From: CALJFL01 sp036961205 | Lineage (GTDB): Bacteria > Pseudomonadota > Gammaproteobacteria > Pseudomonadales > Halieaceae | Assembly (NCBI GenBank): GCA_036961205.1 | Contig: JBALVI010000001.1 | Coordinates: forward strand, 930,001 to 994,000 | Length of the DNA: 64,000 nucleotides | Reading direction: 5' to 3' | Part shown: positions 1-7,735 of the stretch, one piece after another | Layout: each line of letters starts with the position of its first letter | Position numbering within the stretch: position 1 is the stretch's first letter | Translations under genes and position numbers: made by a program | The notes under the pieces: model-generated | Database searches by the model: none | The model's input: the letters and a program-made list of their open reading frames with translations, nothing else | Told to the model about the DNA's origin: nothing

Positions 1-387
1 GCAAAGGCTGGACAACAGAAAAAACGTAAAGCGTACCGGGACCGTATTGAACAGGCCTTGCCAAATACTATGCATCACCCGCAGGCCGCAATAGGCCCAC
101 GCCAAGTTGGTGTTCAGTGTCGAGGTATCCCCCGCCAGTGCCAGCACGGCTACTACGGCATAAAACAGGGTCGGCTGTTCCATCAGGTGAGTATAGTTAT
201 GGGACTTCCAGTTGACCCGGTCTGGCATGGCGCCCTGGATGTCCTGATAGCGACCGCCGGGAGGTGATGCTCCCAGGTCGATGCCCGCTTGCTTAAACGC
301 GGGGAAGCGGGTAAACATGACCCAGAATAGAACGACCATGGACCAGAGTACCAACATGGCTGCCGGTGCAAGAATTGGTGCTGACAT
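1..387 (-). CDS. MAPEG family membrane protein (3' end outside window)
   Basis: Reading the minus strand from an ATG at 387 gives 129 uninterrupted codons to the window edge, so the C-terminus is missing. The product starts MSAPILAPAAMLVLWSMVVL, a hydrophobic first helix. Further on it carries NYTHLMEQPTLFYAVVAVL and a later LAWAYCGLRVMHSIWQ segment. The pattern N-x3-L-x-EQPT-x-F followed by R-x-x-H-S is the one I know from bacterial MAPEG proteins, which are small four-helix membrane proteins related to glutathione transferases and eicosanoid-metabolism enzymes. The start is supported by an AGGAGA Shine-Dalgarno just upstream on the minus strand. The substrate cannot be told. The gene is divergent from the methyltransferase-like gene at 543. 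Confidence 0.85.
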   Translation of the reverse strand, partial: MSAPILAPAAMLVLWSMVVLFWVMFTRFPAFKQAGIDLGASPPGGRYQDIQGAMPDRVNWKSHNYTHLMEQPTLFYAVVAVLALAGDTSTLNTNLAWAYCGLRVMHSIWQGLFNTVPVRFTFFLLSSLC

Positions 388-542
388 AAGCTTGTCTCCT
401 GATATTATGAGCGCCCATAGTGCAGCTGCCGAGAAAGCCTGTCAAAAGGCCAGTGCGCTACTTGGAAAGGCCATAGTGACCACAGAGAAGGCAGGCCGAC
501 GATCCCCATGAAACTCTCAATCAATCTGGCGTAGCTCCTTCT

Positions 543-1589
543 ATGACCATCGAAGCTATCGGCAACAAAATACTGGATGAAACGAGCTCGGCCGAGACCC
601 TATCCGGCGCTATCAACGCGTTTGTGCGAATCTGCAGTACCGCCACTGGTATAACACCCGACACCAGTTTCGATGCCTGGGCCGAAGACTCACTATTGGA
701 CAGTGGGGTCGCGATCAATCCACAGGCAGCGGCGCATTGCGCGCTGGATTATCAGCGCACGGTGGTTTTTATCCGAGGAGTCTATGCTGCACTGATCGAC
801 CTCTGTGATCGATTTCCAAATACCACGCTGGAAATTCTCTATGCGGGCTGCGGACCCTATGGCACTTTGCTACTGCCGCTGCTGGCGAAATTTGCCCCAC
901 AAGAGCTGAGAGTAAACTTGCTGGATACACATCAAGAATCTTTGGATAGTGTGGCGCAGCTGGTAAGCCGATTTGGATTGTCCGCATACAGCATCAACCT
1001 GATTCAGGGCGATGCCTGCCACTACCAACACCCCGAAAAGCTGCACCTGGTAGTCGCTGAAACTCTGCAGAAAGCGTTGGAGCAGGAGCCACAGTTTGCA
1101 GTTACTGCAAATTTGGCACCGCAGTTGCTGCCGGCGGGTGTCTTTATTCCACAGGAAATAGAGGTGGACTTGTGCCTGGCGGACCTGGCAACCGAACAGT
1201 CCATGTTTACTGAGGGGCAGCAAAGTAATACCAACACACTTAAAGAGCCAGTTAGGCGTTACCGGATTGCCACCCTGGTTACCCTTTCGCCGGAGCAGGC
1301 CCCCGCTCAGCTGCGATTGGCCAGTCTCAACGCTGTTACCAAAAAGTTGGAACTGGCACCGCAGGTGGTATCCGTTCCCGCAGATGTGGACTTTAATGGA
1401 CTGGACGCGGCGTTGTTTACCCGCATCTCGGTTTTTGGTGAGTATTGCCTGAACGACTATGAAGCCCAGATAACCCTGCCACTGAAATGTCATGCGCTGA
1501 TGCCTTTAGTCGAAGGAGCAGGCTACCGTGTGAGCTATCAACTCGGCAGTTATCCCATGTTTAATTTTGAGCCGGTAAGAAGCATTTGA
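543..1589 (+). CDS. SAM-dependent methyltransferase-like protein
   Basis: This 348-residue protein has a glycine-rich motif GCGPYG at residues 102-107 after a beta strand (LEILYAG), an acidic residue in the next strand (NLLDTH, about 125-130), and a third strand plus VAETLQKAL near 170. This is the layout of a class I (Rossmann-fold) SAM methyltransferase. The C-terminal half is beta-rich, as in the protein arginine N-methyltransferase group, but I see no clear double-E loop, so the acceptor is unknown. No strong ribosome binding site precedes the ATG. The gene stands alone between a divergent MAPEG gene and a 2OG-oxygenase gene in the same direction. The fold is fairly safe; the activity is inference. 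Confidence 0.65.
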   Translation: MTIEAIGNKILDETSSAETLSGAINAFVRICSTATGITPDTSFDAWAEDSLLDSGVAINPQAAAHCALDYQRTVVFIRGVYAALIDLCDRFPNTTLEILYAGCGPYGTLLLPLLAKFAPQELRVNLLDTHQESLDSVAQLVSRFGLSAYSINLIQGDACHYQHPEKLHLVVAETLQKALEQEPQFAVTANLAPQLLPAGVFIPQEIEVDLCLADLATEQSMFTEGQQSNTNTLKEPVRRYRIATLVTLSPEQAPAQLRLASLNAVTKKLELAPQVVSVPADVDFNGLDAALFTRISVFGEYCLNDYEAQITLPLKCHALMPLVEGAGYRVSYQLGSYPMFNFEPVRSI

Positions 1590-1731
1590 TCCTGTCGGTT
1601 AAGCGCTGCACCAGAGAAAATCAATTCGACGTGTAATCCTCAAATTAGAGTTGGTAAACTGGTAGCTAGTGAATTATGTGGTCGGCGGAAGCCATTGATC
1701 GGATCCGTCTATTTGTTGAGGAAGTAAATTA

Positions 1732-2457
1732 GTGAGCATGCTGCAAAAACCCTTCAAAATCGGCCGCAACGACCCCTGCTTTTGCTCTAGCGGCCAACGT
1801 TTTAAACGCTGCTGTGGTTCACACGATGTGAATCGAAAGGCGCCTCAAGGCATCATTGTGGTGGATGATTTTGCGTCACCTGAAGAGTGTAGAGAGATTC
1901 TTACGATCGCAGGTACCCGAACAAGCGAGCGACTAAAACTGATAGATCAGGATAGGTCCACAGCGGAGGAGATCGTCAGGAAGTATGACGACAGCAGGGT
2001 GACGGAGCGCGTCGATATGTCTGATCATCAGAGTATTTTGGACGATCTGGTGACTCGCGCTATTACCGACATCATGGGGCCGAATCTGGGGTGTACCTTT
2101 GATTGGTTTGAGCAACCCCAAGTTCTCAAGTACGAGCCGGGCGGGTTTTACAACACGCATGCGGATAGCGAAAACTACGATCAGGACAAAGAAGCGTTTG
2201 TCAGAGTCATAGACCGGGACATATCCTTACTGCTCTACCTCGATGAAGACTACGAGGGCGGAGAAATACTGTTCACAAATTTTGATTTCAAGCTGAAACC
2301 CAGCCCCGGGATGCTTGTTTACTTCCCCTCGGATAATCGCTACTTACATACCGCCCTGCCAGTCATCAGGGGCACTCGCCACGCCATTGTAAGTTGGCTC
2401 TCGCGGCATGGTGTGGAGAAAATGCGGGCCTCGCCTGAGTATGCGGTACCACTGTAA
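1732..2457 (+). CDS. SEC-C motif / 2-oxoglutarate-Fe(II) oxygenase (prolyl-4-hydroxylase-like)
   Basis: The 241-residue product begins with a SEC-C zinc motif (NDPCFCSSG, then RCCG; cysteines 16, 18, 27, 28), the same element found at the C-terminus of SecA. From about residue 40 it is a P4H-type double-stranded beta-helix oxygenase. The iron ligands are H143 and D145 (THAD) and H206 (YLHTALPV), and R216 is the likely 2-oxoglutarate-binding arginine. Such enzymes hydroxylate protein or amino-acid side chains using O2. GTG at 1732 is chosen over the ATG two codons later because a GAGGAAG box sits seven bases before it. An N-terminal SEC-C motif may tether the enzyme to ribosomes or proteins; that is inference. 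Confidence 0.85.
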   Translation: MSMLQKPFKIGRNDPCFCSSGQRFKRCCGSHDVNRKAPQGIIVVDDFASPEECREILTIAGTRTSERLKLIDQDRSTAEEIVRKYDDSRVTERVDMSDHQSILDDLVTRAITDIMGPNLGCTFDWFEQPQVLKYEPGGFYNTHADSENYDQDKEAFVRVIDRDISLLLYLDEDYEGGEILFTNFDFKLKPSPGMLVYFPSDNRYLHTALPVIRGTRHAIVSWLSRHGVEKMRASPEYAVPL

Positions 2458-2615
2458 AGTCACGGAGCATAACTATTAACCTCGCTATTTGGTAAACCAG
2501 CACGCGCAGTGAATTCTTCAAATTTGGTCCTACAATCGGCAAAGTCTCTACTCGTTGTGAAAGCGGTAACTATTCGAGATTTCATCAAGCGTAAGATAGC
2601 GGCCTCGTGGTTTAC

Positions 2616-2628
2616 ATGTAGCCTACAT
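2616..2628. promoter_or_regulatory. Palindrome upstream of the TetR gene, distal site
   Basis: ATGTAG-C-CTACAT is a perfect dyad with six-base arms around one central base, about 75 bp before the TetR start. It shares the TTTACAT.GTA flavour of the proximal site at 2666-2690. It could be a second operator of the same regulator; this is inference. Confidence 0.35.
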
Positions 2629-2665
2629 ACCCTGGAGCTTTCCTTGGGTAGCGCTGCAGTAGTGT

Positions 2666-2690
2666 TTACATTGTAAAATATACAGTGTAA
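2666..2690. promoter_or_regulatory. Probable TetR autoregulatory operator
   Basis: TTACATTGTA and TACAGTGTAA form an inverted repeat with one mismatch around a 5-bp AT spacer. It ends nine bases before the ATG of the TetR-family gene, so bound protein would overlap the ribosome-binding region or the promoter. Size and position fit a TetR self-operator. Confidence 0.55.
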
Positions 2691-2699
2691 TATAAACAA

Positions 2700-3290
2700 A
2701 TGCCAAGAAAGCCCCTATCCCAAGTTGATATCGATAGTTTCCGTGACGCTTATTGCGAAGCGGCTTACGCGCTCTATCAGCGCGAGGATTACGATGCGGT
2801 AACTATGCGGGGAATTGCCAAAGTCATGGGCTGTAGCCCAATGATGGCCTACCGGTACTTTCAAAATAAAGAAGATGTTCTCGCCGCACTTCGTGCGAAG
2901 CTATTTGACCGCTTGGCCCAGGCTCTGGAGGATGTGCCTGCGACTCTTGCGCCGCTGGAATACTTGCAAGCACTGGCGAGGGCTTACGCCAATTTTGCGC
3001 ACGAAGAGCCCCATGCTTATCGCTTACTTTATGTAATACACAGCCATCAAGCGCAGACCTATCCCGAAACAGAGCTAGCGCAGAAACGAACGCGAAAAAC
3101 TCTATTTGAAGCCACCCGCCGGGGGGTCGAGTCTGGTGATATTCAAGGTGATCCAACCTTATTGGCGCACACATTCTGGGCTTGTATTCACGGCCTGGTG
3201 TCTCTGGATTTAGCCAGCCAGCTTACTCAGGGACTCGGGTTTGATAAATTGCTACCGGCAATGATGAATAGCCTTTTTAAGAGTGCTTGA
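2700..3290 (+). CDS. TetR/AcrR family transcriptional regulator
   Basis: This 196-residue protein has an N-terminal helix-turn-helix typical of TetR regulators (VTMRGIAKVMGCSPMMAYRYF, about residues 35-55) followed by an all-helical ligand-binding domain. Such proteins repress nearby genes until a small ligand binds. An SDR gene follows 33 bp downstream and a small membrane protein after that, so the likely targets are itself and this operon. Palindromes in the 90 bp upstream support autoregulation. The ligand is unknown. Confidence 0.9.
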   Translation: MPRKPLSQVDIDSFRDAYCEAAYALYQREDYDAVTMRGIAKVMGCSPMMAYRYFQNKEDVLAALRAKLFDRLAQALEDVPATLAPLEYLQALARAYANFAHEEPHAYRLLYVIHSHQAQTYPETELAQKRTRKTLFEATRRGVESGDIQGDPTLLAHTFWACIHGLVSLDLASQLTQGLGFDKLLPAMMNSLFKSA

Positions 3291-3323
3291 ACCTACTCAT
3301 TACATGTTGAAGAGAGAAAGAAA

Positions 3324-4217
3324 ATGAATCAGTTTGCAGGGAAAACCGCCGTAATCAGTGGCGGCGGGGAAGGCATCGGTCTTTCTATCGCTAAAGCATT
3401 GGGTGAGCAAAAAATGAATATTGTGCTCGCAGATATTGATGCGGGGAATCTGGAGAAAGCGTCTGCAGAGCTGGAGCAGGCCGGAGTGCCGGTATTGGCC
3501 GTTACCCTGGACGTGGCGGAAGAAGCGCAGTGGCAGGAGGTTGCCAGGCAAGCATTGGATCGCTTCGGCAGTATCCACATGCTGGTAAACAATGCCGGGG
3601 TGGGTGGGGAGTCCGGGTCTATAGAGAATCAGAATGCTCAAAGCTGGGAATGGACTGTGAACGTAAACCTGATGGGCGTGGTTTTTGGCGCGAAGGTCAT
3701 GGTGCCGTTGATCAAAGAACACGGCGATGGTGGCTGGTTGGTGAACGTTGCGTCAATGGCGGGCATGGGCGGCGTTCCTTACGGCGGTGCATACAGCGCG
3801 ACAAAATCGGCGGTAGTTGCCCTATCCGAAGGCTGGGCTGGCGAACTTAAAAGCGATGGTATCGCCGTGTCAGTATTGTGCCCCGCGTTTGTACAAACTC
3901 GAATTTATGATTCTCACCGAAATCGACAGACCCGCTATCAGCCCGATAAAGCTGAGTCGTCTGATAGAGCTGAATCGACTGATAAAAGTGGTGTGCTGGG
4001 AAAGGCTAAGGCGGCGGTACAAAACGGAATCGACGCGTCGATAGTGGGCAAGCGCCTGGTTGAAGCGCTCAGCGCCGGAGAGCTTTACGTATTTACCCAC
4101 CCCAATTACCGTCCCGTAGTTCAGTACCGTGCAAAAATGATTGATGCCGCATTCGAAAGAGCGGCTCAAAGTCCGTTACTACAGGACATCGTTAATCAAA
4201 AAATAGATATGCTTTAA
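3324..4217 (+). CDS. Short-chain dehydrogenase/reductase (SDR)
   Basis: A 297-residue classical SDR. It has the cofactor motif GGGEGIG at residues 13-19, D37 at the end of the second strand (ADID, favouring NAD(H)), NNAG at 89-92, and the catalytic S144, Y157 and K161 (YSATK). The substrate is not evident. Between about residues 208 and 225 there is a hydrophilic insert built from a repeated six-residue unit (DKAESS, DRAEST), encoded by an 18-bp tandem duplication, in the substrate-loop region where SDRs vary most. The gene is in an operon with the TetR gene before it and a four-helix membrane protein after it. A GAGAGAAAG box precedes the ATG. Confidence 0.92.
   Translation: MNQFAGKTAVISGGGEGIGLSIAKALGEQKMNIVLADIDAGNLEKASAELEQAGVPVLAVTLDVAEEAQWQEVARQALDRFGSIHMLVNNAGVGGESGSIENQNAQSWEWTVNVNLMGVVFGAKVMVPLIKEHGDGGWLVNVASMAGMGGVPYGGAYSATKSAVVALSEGWAGELKSDGIAVSVLCPAFVQTRIYDSHRNRQTRYQPDKAESSDRAESTDKSGVLGKAKAAVQNGIDASIVGKRLVEALSAGELYVFTHPNYRPVVQYRAKMIDAAFERAAQSPLLQDIVNQKIDML
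3945..3980 (+). repeat. 18-bp in-frame tandem duplication inside the SDR gene
   Basis: Two 18-bp units, 3945-3962 and 3963-3980, both of the form GATARAGCTGARTCGWCT, differ at three positions, with the beginning of a third unit following. They encode consecutive DKAESS and DRAEST. They look like a replication-slippage product retained because it is in frame. Confidence 0.75.
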
Positions 4218-4274
4218 AAGGCATGCCTGCATGTCGCGAATTTTAAAAACTCTGAATAACAAAAGGAAAACACC

Positions 4275-4763
4275 ATGCCTGAAATGATATTACTCGGTTG
4301 GATACACACAATAATCGCAATCGTTGCACTTATTACCGGTTACTACACTCTGGTTGTTCATAAAGTTATTACGACTGAACAAAAAACCGGTCAAATTTAT
4401 CTAGTTTGCACCCTCATCGCAGCGGTGACGGCGCTAATGATCTACCAGCGCGGGACGTTTGGGCCGGCACATGGCCTTGCTGTGCTCACCCTGCTGGCAT
4501 TAGTGGGCGGATTTTTGATCACCAAAATTCCCGCGTTCTCAGCCATCGCTGATTACTTTCAAGCATTTTGCTTTTCAGGCACCTTGCTGTTCCACATGAT
4601 CCCGGCAATAACCGATGGCTTGTTGCGCCTTCCTATAGGCGACCCGGTACTGACTAATCCCGAAGATCCTATACTGAAAATGTTTTATCTGGGGTTTGTT
4701 GTGGTGTTCATCGTCGGTTTCATTTCTCAATGTGTCTGGCTGAGGAACAAGAAGCAGGGGTAG
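4275..4763 (+). CDS. Small four-helix membrane protein, function unknown
   Basis: This 162-residue protein has four hydrophobic segments (about residues 5-28, 41-58, 66-84 and 135-155) and a conserved-looking HxxL-type start (GWIHTIIAIVALITGYYTLV). A further region, FQAFCFSGTLLFHMIPAITDGLLRLP, has polar residues that could be a site inside the membrane. The layout recalls small haem- or quinone-associated and DUF2306-like families, but I do not recognise it firmly. It is 57 bp downstream of the SDR gene in the same direction with an AAAGGAAA box, so probably the last gene of the TetR/SDR operon. Confidence 0.7.
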   Translation: MPEMILLGWIHTIIAIVALITGYYTLVVHKVITTEQKTGQIYLVCTLIAAVTALMIYQRGTFGPAHGLAVLTLLALVGGFLITKIPAFSAIADYFQAFCFSGTLLFHMIPAITDGLLRLPIGDPVLTNPEDPILKMFYLGFVVVFIVGFISQCVWLRNKKQG

Positions 4764-4797
4764 CGCGGTTTCATTAGGTGCTGGTGGAAAACCTGAA

Positions 4798-4841
4798 GTT
4801 AAGCTGCCGTTGTTGCGTTTAAGAACTCACGGCAGATTAAC
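4798..4841. repeat. 13-bp inverted repeat between the membrane protein and the response regulator
   Basis: GTTAAGCTGCCGT (4798-4810) pairs with ACGGCAGATTAAC (4829-4841) with one mismatch and an 18-nt loop. There is no T-run, so it is not a typical intrinsic terminator. It could end the upstream operon weakly or act as a binding site in front of the response-regulator gene. Confidence 0.4.
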
Positions 4842-4906
4842 CTGAAATAGCAGTTTCGCCCGGTTTAATGATGATCCACGTCAGGTTAACAGGTAGACTT
4901 CCACGC

Positions 4907-5521
4907 ATGAAAATTCTCCTGGTTGATGATCATGCTTTGTTTCGCGAAGGTGTATGCCTTTTGCTGCGTGAGTTGTCTGAAGACGCTTATATTATCGAGG
5001 CTAGCGATTCAGCATCGGCTTTTGAGGCGCTATCTGAGCATCCGGATCTTGACCTTATGCTCTTGGACCTCAATATTCCAAATACTGACGGATTCTCAAT
5101 TCTTGAATCAGTTAACAAAGCATACCCAACCATACCGGTAGCCATTCTTTCCGCATCCGCCCATCAAGAGGACGTAGACAGAGTGATGGCAACCTCTGCA
5201 ATGGGTTATATCCACAAGAACACAAGCAGTAAGGTAATGTTGGGTGCGATCCGTTTAATGTTGGCGGGTGGCCTATATACTCCGCCAGCGGCCACGCTGC
5301 TAGCGCGCAAAGTGGAACAGGAGCAGGGTCAAGAGGTTCTTTTGACTGCGCGCCAGATCCAGGTGCTTGCCCTGATTGTAAGCGGTTATTCAAACAAGCA
5401 AATCGCCGTGAAACTGGGCATTGCCGAGGCGACCACTAAAATGCATGTAACCTCGATATTCAGAGCGCTTGGAGTACAAAACCGCACGCAGGCCGCACTA
5501 GCTGGGCAGGGGCTTATTTAG
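4907..5521 (+). CDS. NarL/FixJ-family (LuxR-type) response regulator
   Basis: From the ATG at 4907 the 204-residue product starts directly with a receiver domain (MKILLVDDH). The acidic pocket is D7/D8, the phospho-acceptor is D54 (LLDLNIP), and there is a conserved lysine near 104 (IHKNTS). The C-terminal LuxR/GerE helix-turn-helix runs about residues 142-200 (LTARQIQVLALIVSGYSNKQIA). An ATG 39 bases upstream would add a non-conserved tail, so I prefer 4907. It would be phosphorylated by a histidine kinase, and the obvious partner is the hybrid kinase encoded tail-to-tail 14 bp away. Possible target sites are the paired dyads at 7384-7424. Confidence 0.9.
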   Translation: MKILLVDDHALFREGVCLLLRELSEDAYIIEASDSASAFEALSEHPDLDLMLLDLNIPNTDGFSILESVNKAYPTIPVAILSASAHQEDVDRVMATSAMGYIHKNTSSKVMLGAIRLMLAGGLYTPPAATLLARKVEQEQGQEVLLTARQIQVLALIVSGYSNKQIAVKLGIAEATTKMHVTSIFRALGVQNRTQAALAGQGLI

Positions 5522-5535
5522 TCTATAGAAGGCAT

Positions 5536-7284
5536 CTAACTAGATGTCGGCGTAGATGAGTTTTGCAAGCTACGGAGAAATGCTCGGAGTTTCGCGGGTG
5601 GAACTGGTTTGTGCAAAACCTGGTGGCCACTGTTTTTTAGTTTAATCAGCAGCGCTTTCTCTATGTCTCCAGTAACAATAAGCGCAGGAATTTTATAGCC
5701 ACAGGCAAGCTGAATGGCCTCAATCGCCTCGAGGCCATTGTTATTATCACGTAAGCGGAAATCACAGATAATGCCATCTGGCTCCCCTTGATAAGAACTA
5801 ATTTTGGCAATCGCTTCTTCCTGATTGGCGCTTGCGACTACCTCGCAACCCCACTGGCCTAGCAGCTGCTGCATACCCTCACGAATACTCTCTTCATCGT
5901 CAATGACAACAATGAGTGACTTCCCAATGCTGGGGGTCGCTGTCGTAGTGTCGCTGATCTGTGACACTATTCCTGTCGCTTTATCGACCGTGATGGAAAA
6001 AGTCGAACCTTGCCCAGGCTGTGACACTACATTTATTTCGTGTCCCAGCAGCCCGGCCGCTCGCTGCACAATGGACAGTCCAAGCCCGAGTCCCTTTTGG
6101 CGGTTTCGCTCAAGGTTTCCAAGCTGCTGGAATTCCTCAAAAATTACGCTCTGATCTTCAACGGGAATGCCGATCCCTGTATCAACTATATCTATCTTTA
6201 TGTGATGATCACTAGCCTTTAAAGCAATCGCAATCCCACCAGCATCTGTATAACGTATCGCATTGGCTAGATAGTTGCGCAGAACTTGCTCCAGAAGAAT
6301 GGGGTCGCTACATACATCGAATGATTCTCGCGGCCAATCAATAGTCAGATTCTTGCCAGTGGCCTGAGAGTCATATTCGTGCGCCAGTTTCTCGAGCATT
6401 GGTTGTAGGGAGAACTCGGTTTTCTGAATATCGATAGTGCCTGCATCGAGTTTGGATATGTCCAGTAAGGCATCAAAAAGGCTTTGTAATGCTTCCGCGG
6501 AGCGTTTGATCTGATTAGCGATTTTGCGATCATCGGCTGACTCGGTACGCTCTTCAAGCGCAGATGTAAATAAGGTCAACGCATAAAGGGGCTGACGTAG
6601 ATCGTGGCTGGCAGCCGCTAGAAATATGGATTTGGCATTATTGGCTCGTTCGGCCTCAACTTTCTGTTCCTGGAGCTGATCAATGAGGTCAAGGTTTTCA
6701 TAGCGCAGAGCCATAGTGATAGTGAGGCCTTTATTGATCTTCATATTAAAAATGGTCTGCGCGACCAGAAATATCAAAGTCACACTGGCGAGCGCGATAT
6801 GAACATTGTCGCCACCAAGCAGCAGTTGAACTGTTATTGGCATTAACATTAAGGGTACGAAGGCGAAATATGCCGGAAGGTAGATGCTGAGTGAGAAGGC
6901 TGAACCACTTGCCATGCCAAGCAGGCTCAATAGAATAAGCAACTGGTATTCCAGCTGATCCGGCAAGAACATAATCAGGCCCCCAGCTCCCCAAATGATA
7001 CCAGCAGAGGCACTGCCCAGAATAAGGAATGTCTGGTATCGCTTGAGCTTGCTCTCGTCAAAGCGTCGTTTGAACAGGAAGTAGACCGACAGCCTGGCGC
7101 ATAGCATGAGTAGCATCGCCGCCATCCAGCCCAACAGGGTGGTATGCGCCACCAGGTCCCAAAAAGCATAGACTAGCGCCGTGCTGACAACGAAGTTGAT
7201 CATGACCAGTGATGCAATAGATTCGTAGAGCGTTTTTATCTGCTCTACTAGAATTCTATTGGTCGAATTTATGCTTGTGTTCAT
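5536..7284 (-). CDS. Hybrid sensor histidine kinase with C-terminal receiver domain
   Basis: A 582-residue protein. Five or six membrane helices lie in residues 25-185, without a large periplasmic loop, so the stimulus is probably sensed in or at the membrane. A short coiled coil follows, then a HisKA domain with H227 (ASHDLRQPL), and a HATPase domain with the N box (LRNYLANAIRYT), DTGIGI and GLGLGLSIV. A receiver domain spans about 455-575 (IDDEES, CDFRLRDNN). The HDLRQPL form of the H box is typical of soluble hybrid kinases paired with NarL-type regulators. The gene converges with the response-regulator gene and diverges from the giant LEPR-XLL gene, whose control it may exert. Confidence 0.92.
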   Translation of the reverse strand: MNTSINSTNRILVEQIKTLYESIASLVMINFVVSTALVYAFWDLVAHTTLLGWMAAMLLMLCARLSVYFLFKRRFDESKLKRYQTFLILGSASAGIIWGAGGLIMFLPDQLEYQLLILLSLLGMASGSAFSLSIYLPAYFAFVPLMLMPITVQLLLGGDNVHIALASVTLIFLVAQTIFNMKINKGLTITMALRYENLDLIDQLQEQKVEAERANNAKSIFLAAASHDLRQPLYALTLFTSALEERTESADDRKIANQIKRSAEALQSLFDALLDISKLDAGTIDIQKTEFSLQPMLEKLAHEYDSQATGKNLTIDWPRESFDVCSDPILLEQVLRNYLANAIRYTDAGGIAIALKASDHHIKIDIVDTGIGIPVEDQSVIFEEFQQLGNLERNRQKGLGLGLSIVQRAAGLLGHEINVVSQPGQGSTFSITVDKATGIVSQISDTTTATPSIGKSLIVVIDDEESIREGMQQLLGQWGCEVVASANQEEAIAKISSYQGEPDGIICDFRLRDNNNGLEAIEAIQLACGYKIPALIVTGDIEKALLIKLKNSGHQVLHKPVPPAKLRAFLRSLQNSSTPTSS

Positions 7285-7355
7285 TGCTTGGTCTTATATC
7301 GGGGTGCGTGCAAAATTGCGTCACTATTGTTCTTTCGGCTAAAAATTCTACTACA

Positions 7356-7365
7356 AGTTGCAACT
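7356..7365. promoter_or_regulatory. 10-bp perfect palindrome
   Basis: AGTTGCAACT is self-complementary and lies 19 bp before the paired dyads at 7384-7424. It may be a further regulator site of the divergent promoter region; on its own it is weak evidence. Confidence 0.3.
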
Positions 7366-7383
7366 CCAGGTGGACCAAAAAAC

Positions 7384-7424
7384 AATACAGACTAAAGTCT
7401 GTATTCCGGTAGACCATCGTCTAC
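7384..7424. promoter_or_regulatory. Paired in-phase dyads, candidate response-regulator operators
   Basis: Two perfect dyads stand side by side. AATACAGACT-AA-AGTCTGTATT occupies 7384-7405 (10-base arms) and GTAGAC-CATC-GTCTAC occupies 7409-7424. Both contain AGAC-N4-GTCT, and their centres are exactly 22 bp apart, two turns of the helix, so two dimers would bind the same face. They sit 100-140 bp upstream of the kinase start and about 200 bp upstream of the 39-codon ORF. The adjacent NarL-type regulator is the natural candidate protein. Confidence 0.6.
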
Positions 7425-7502
7425 TAGATATGGAGCTATTACCTGCTATTGTCTGTGTGTGAAAACCTGTAAATTGGAAAAGGTAGTTTGTATGAGCTAC
7501 AG

Positions 7503-7562
7503 TTAACCGGAAGAGAAAACCACGCTTTCCCGGTTAAAAAACAACCAACTGTTTGGTTTTTC
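7503..7562 (+). other. Two leader hairpins upstream of the LEPR-XLL locus
   Basis: TTAACCGG (7503-7510) pairs with CCGGTTAA (7530-7537) around 19 nt and is followed by a run of A. AACCAA (7543-7548) pairs with TTGGTT (7553-7558) and is followed by TTTTCT. The second resembles a weak intrinsic terminator or attenuator in the rightward direction. They could form a 5' leader element of the giant transcript; this is inference from pairing alone. Confidence 0.35.
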
Positions 7563-7615
7563 TCTAAGGTGTCTCAGCTGCGATGCCCAGTAAAAATAAC
7601 AAGTGCAAGGAAGCT

Positions 7616-7735
7616 ATGAGTACAACTGTCATCTTCAGACTAAGTCGTGAGCAATTACTGCGGCGACCTGCCGCCATAACCCCTTTCCATTCCGCCAGTA
7701 AAGCAACGCTATCCCTAGCTAAGAGAATTATTTAA
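7616..7735 (+). CDS. 39-residue leader ORF overlapping the giant gene start
   Basis: ATG at 7616 follows an AAGGA box with a four-base gap. The frame runs 39 codons to a TAA at 7733-7735 whose last base is the first base of the giant gene's ATG (TAATG). The peptide begins MSTTVIFRLSREQLLRRPAA and is basic, with no membrane segment. The giant gene has only a weak ribosome binding site of its own, so translational coupling through this ORF is plausible and would tie giant synthesis to leader translation. I recognise no family. It could also be a chance ORF, but the combination of good SD and exact overlap argues for expression. Confidence 0.5.
   Translation: MSTTVIFRLSREQLLRRPAAITPFHSASKATLSLAKRII

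Larger units (their letters stand above)
7285..7615. other. Divergent regulatory region before the LEPR-XLL locus
   Basis: No gene is seen in these 331 bp between the divergent kinase and the LEPR-XLL locus. They hold a cluster of dyads (7356-7365, 7384-7405, 7409-7424) followed by two hairpins (7503-7537, 7543-7558). A weak sigma-70-like pair, TTGGAA at 7474-7479 and TACAGT at 7498-7503 with an 18-bp gap, could start the rightward transcript, but this is a low-confidence reading. Confidence 0.5.

Noticed and set aside
870..1493. 207-codon minus-strand ORF
   Set aside because: It is antisense to the methyltransferase-like gene; no domain or ribosome binding site.
2460..2699. 79-codon minus-strand ORF before the TetR gene
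   Set aside because: It fills a regulatory region that contains operators, and the product has no family features.
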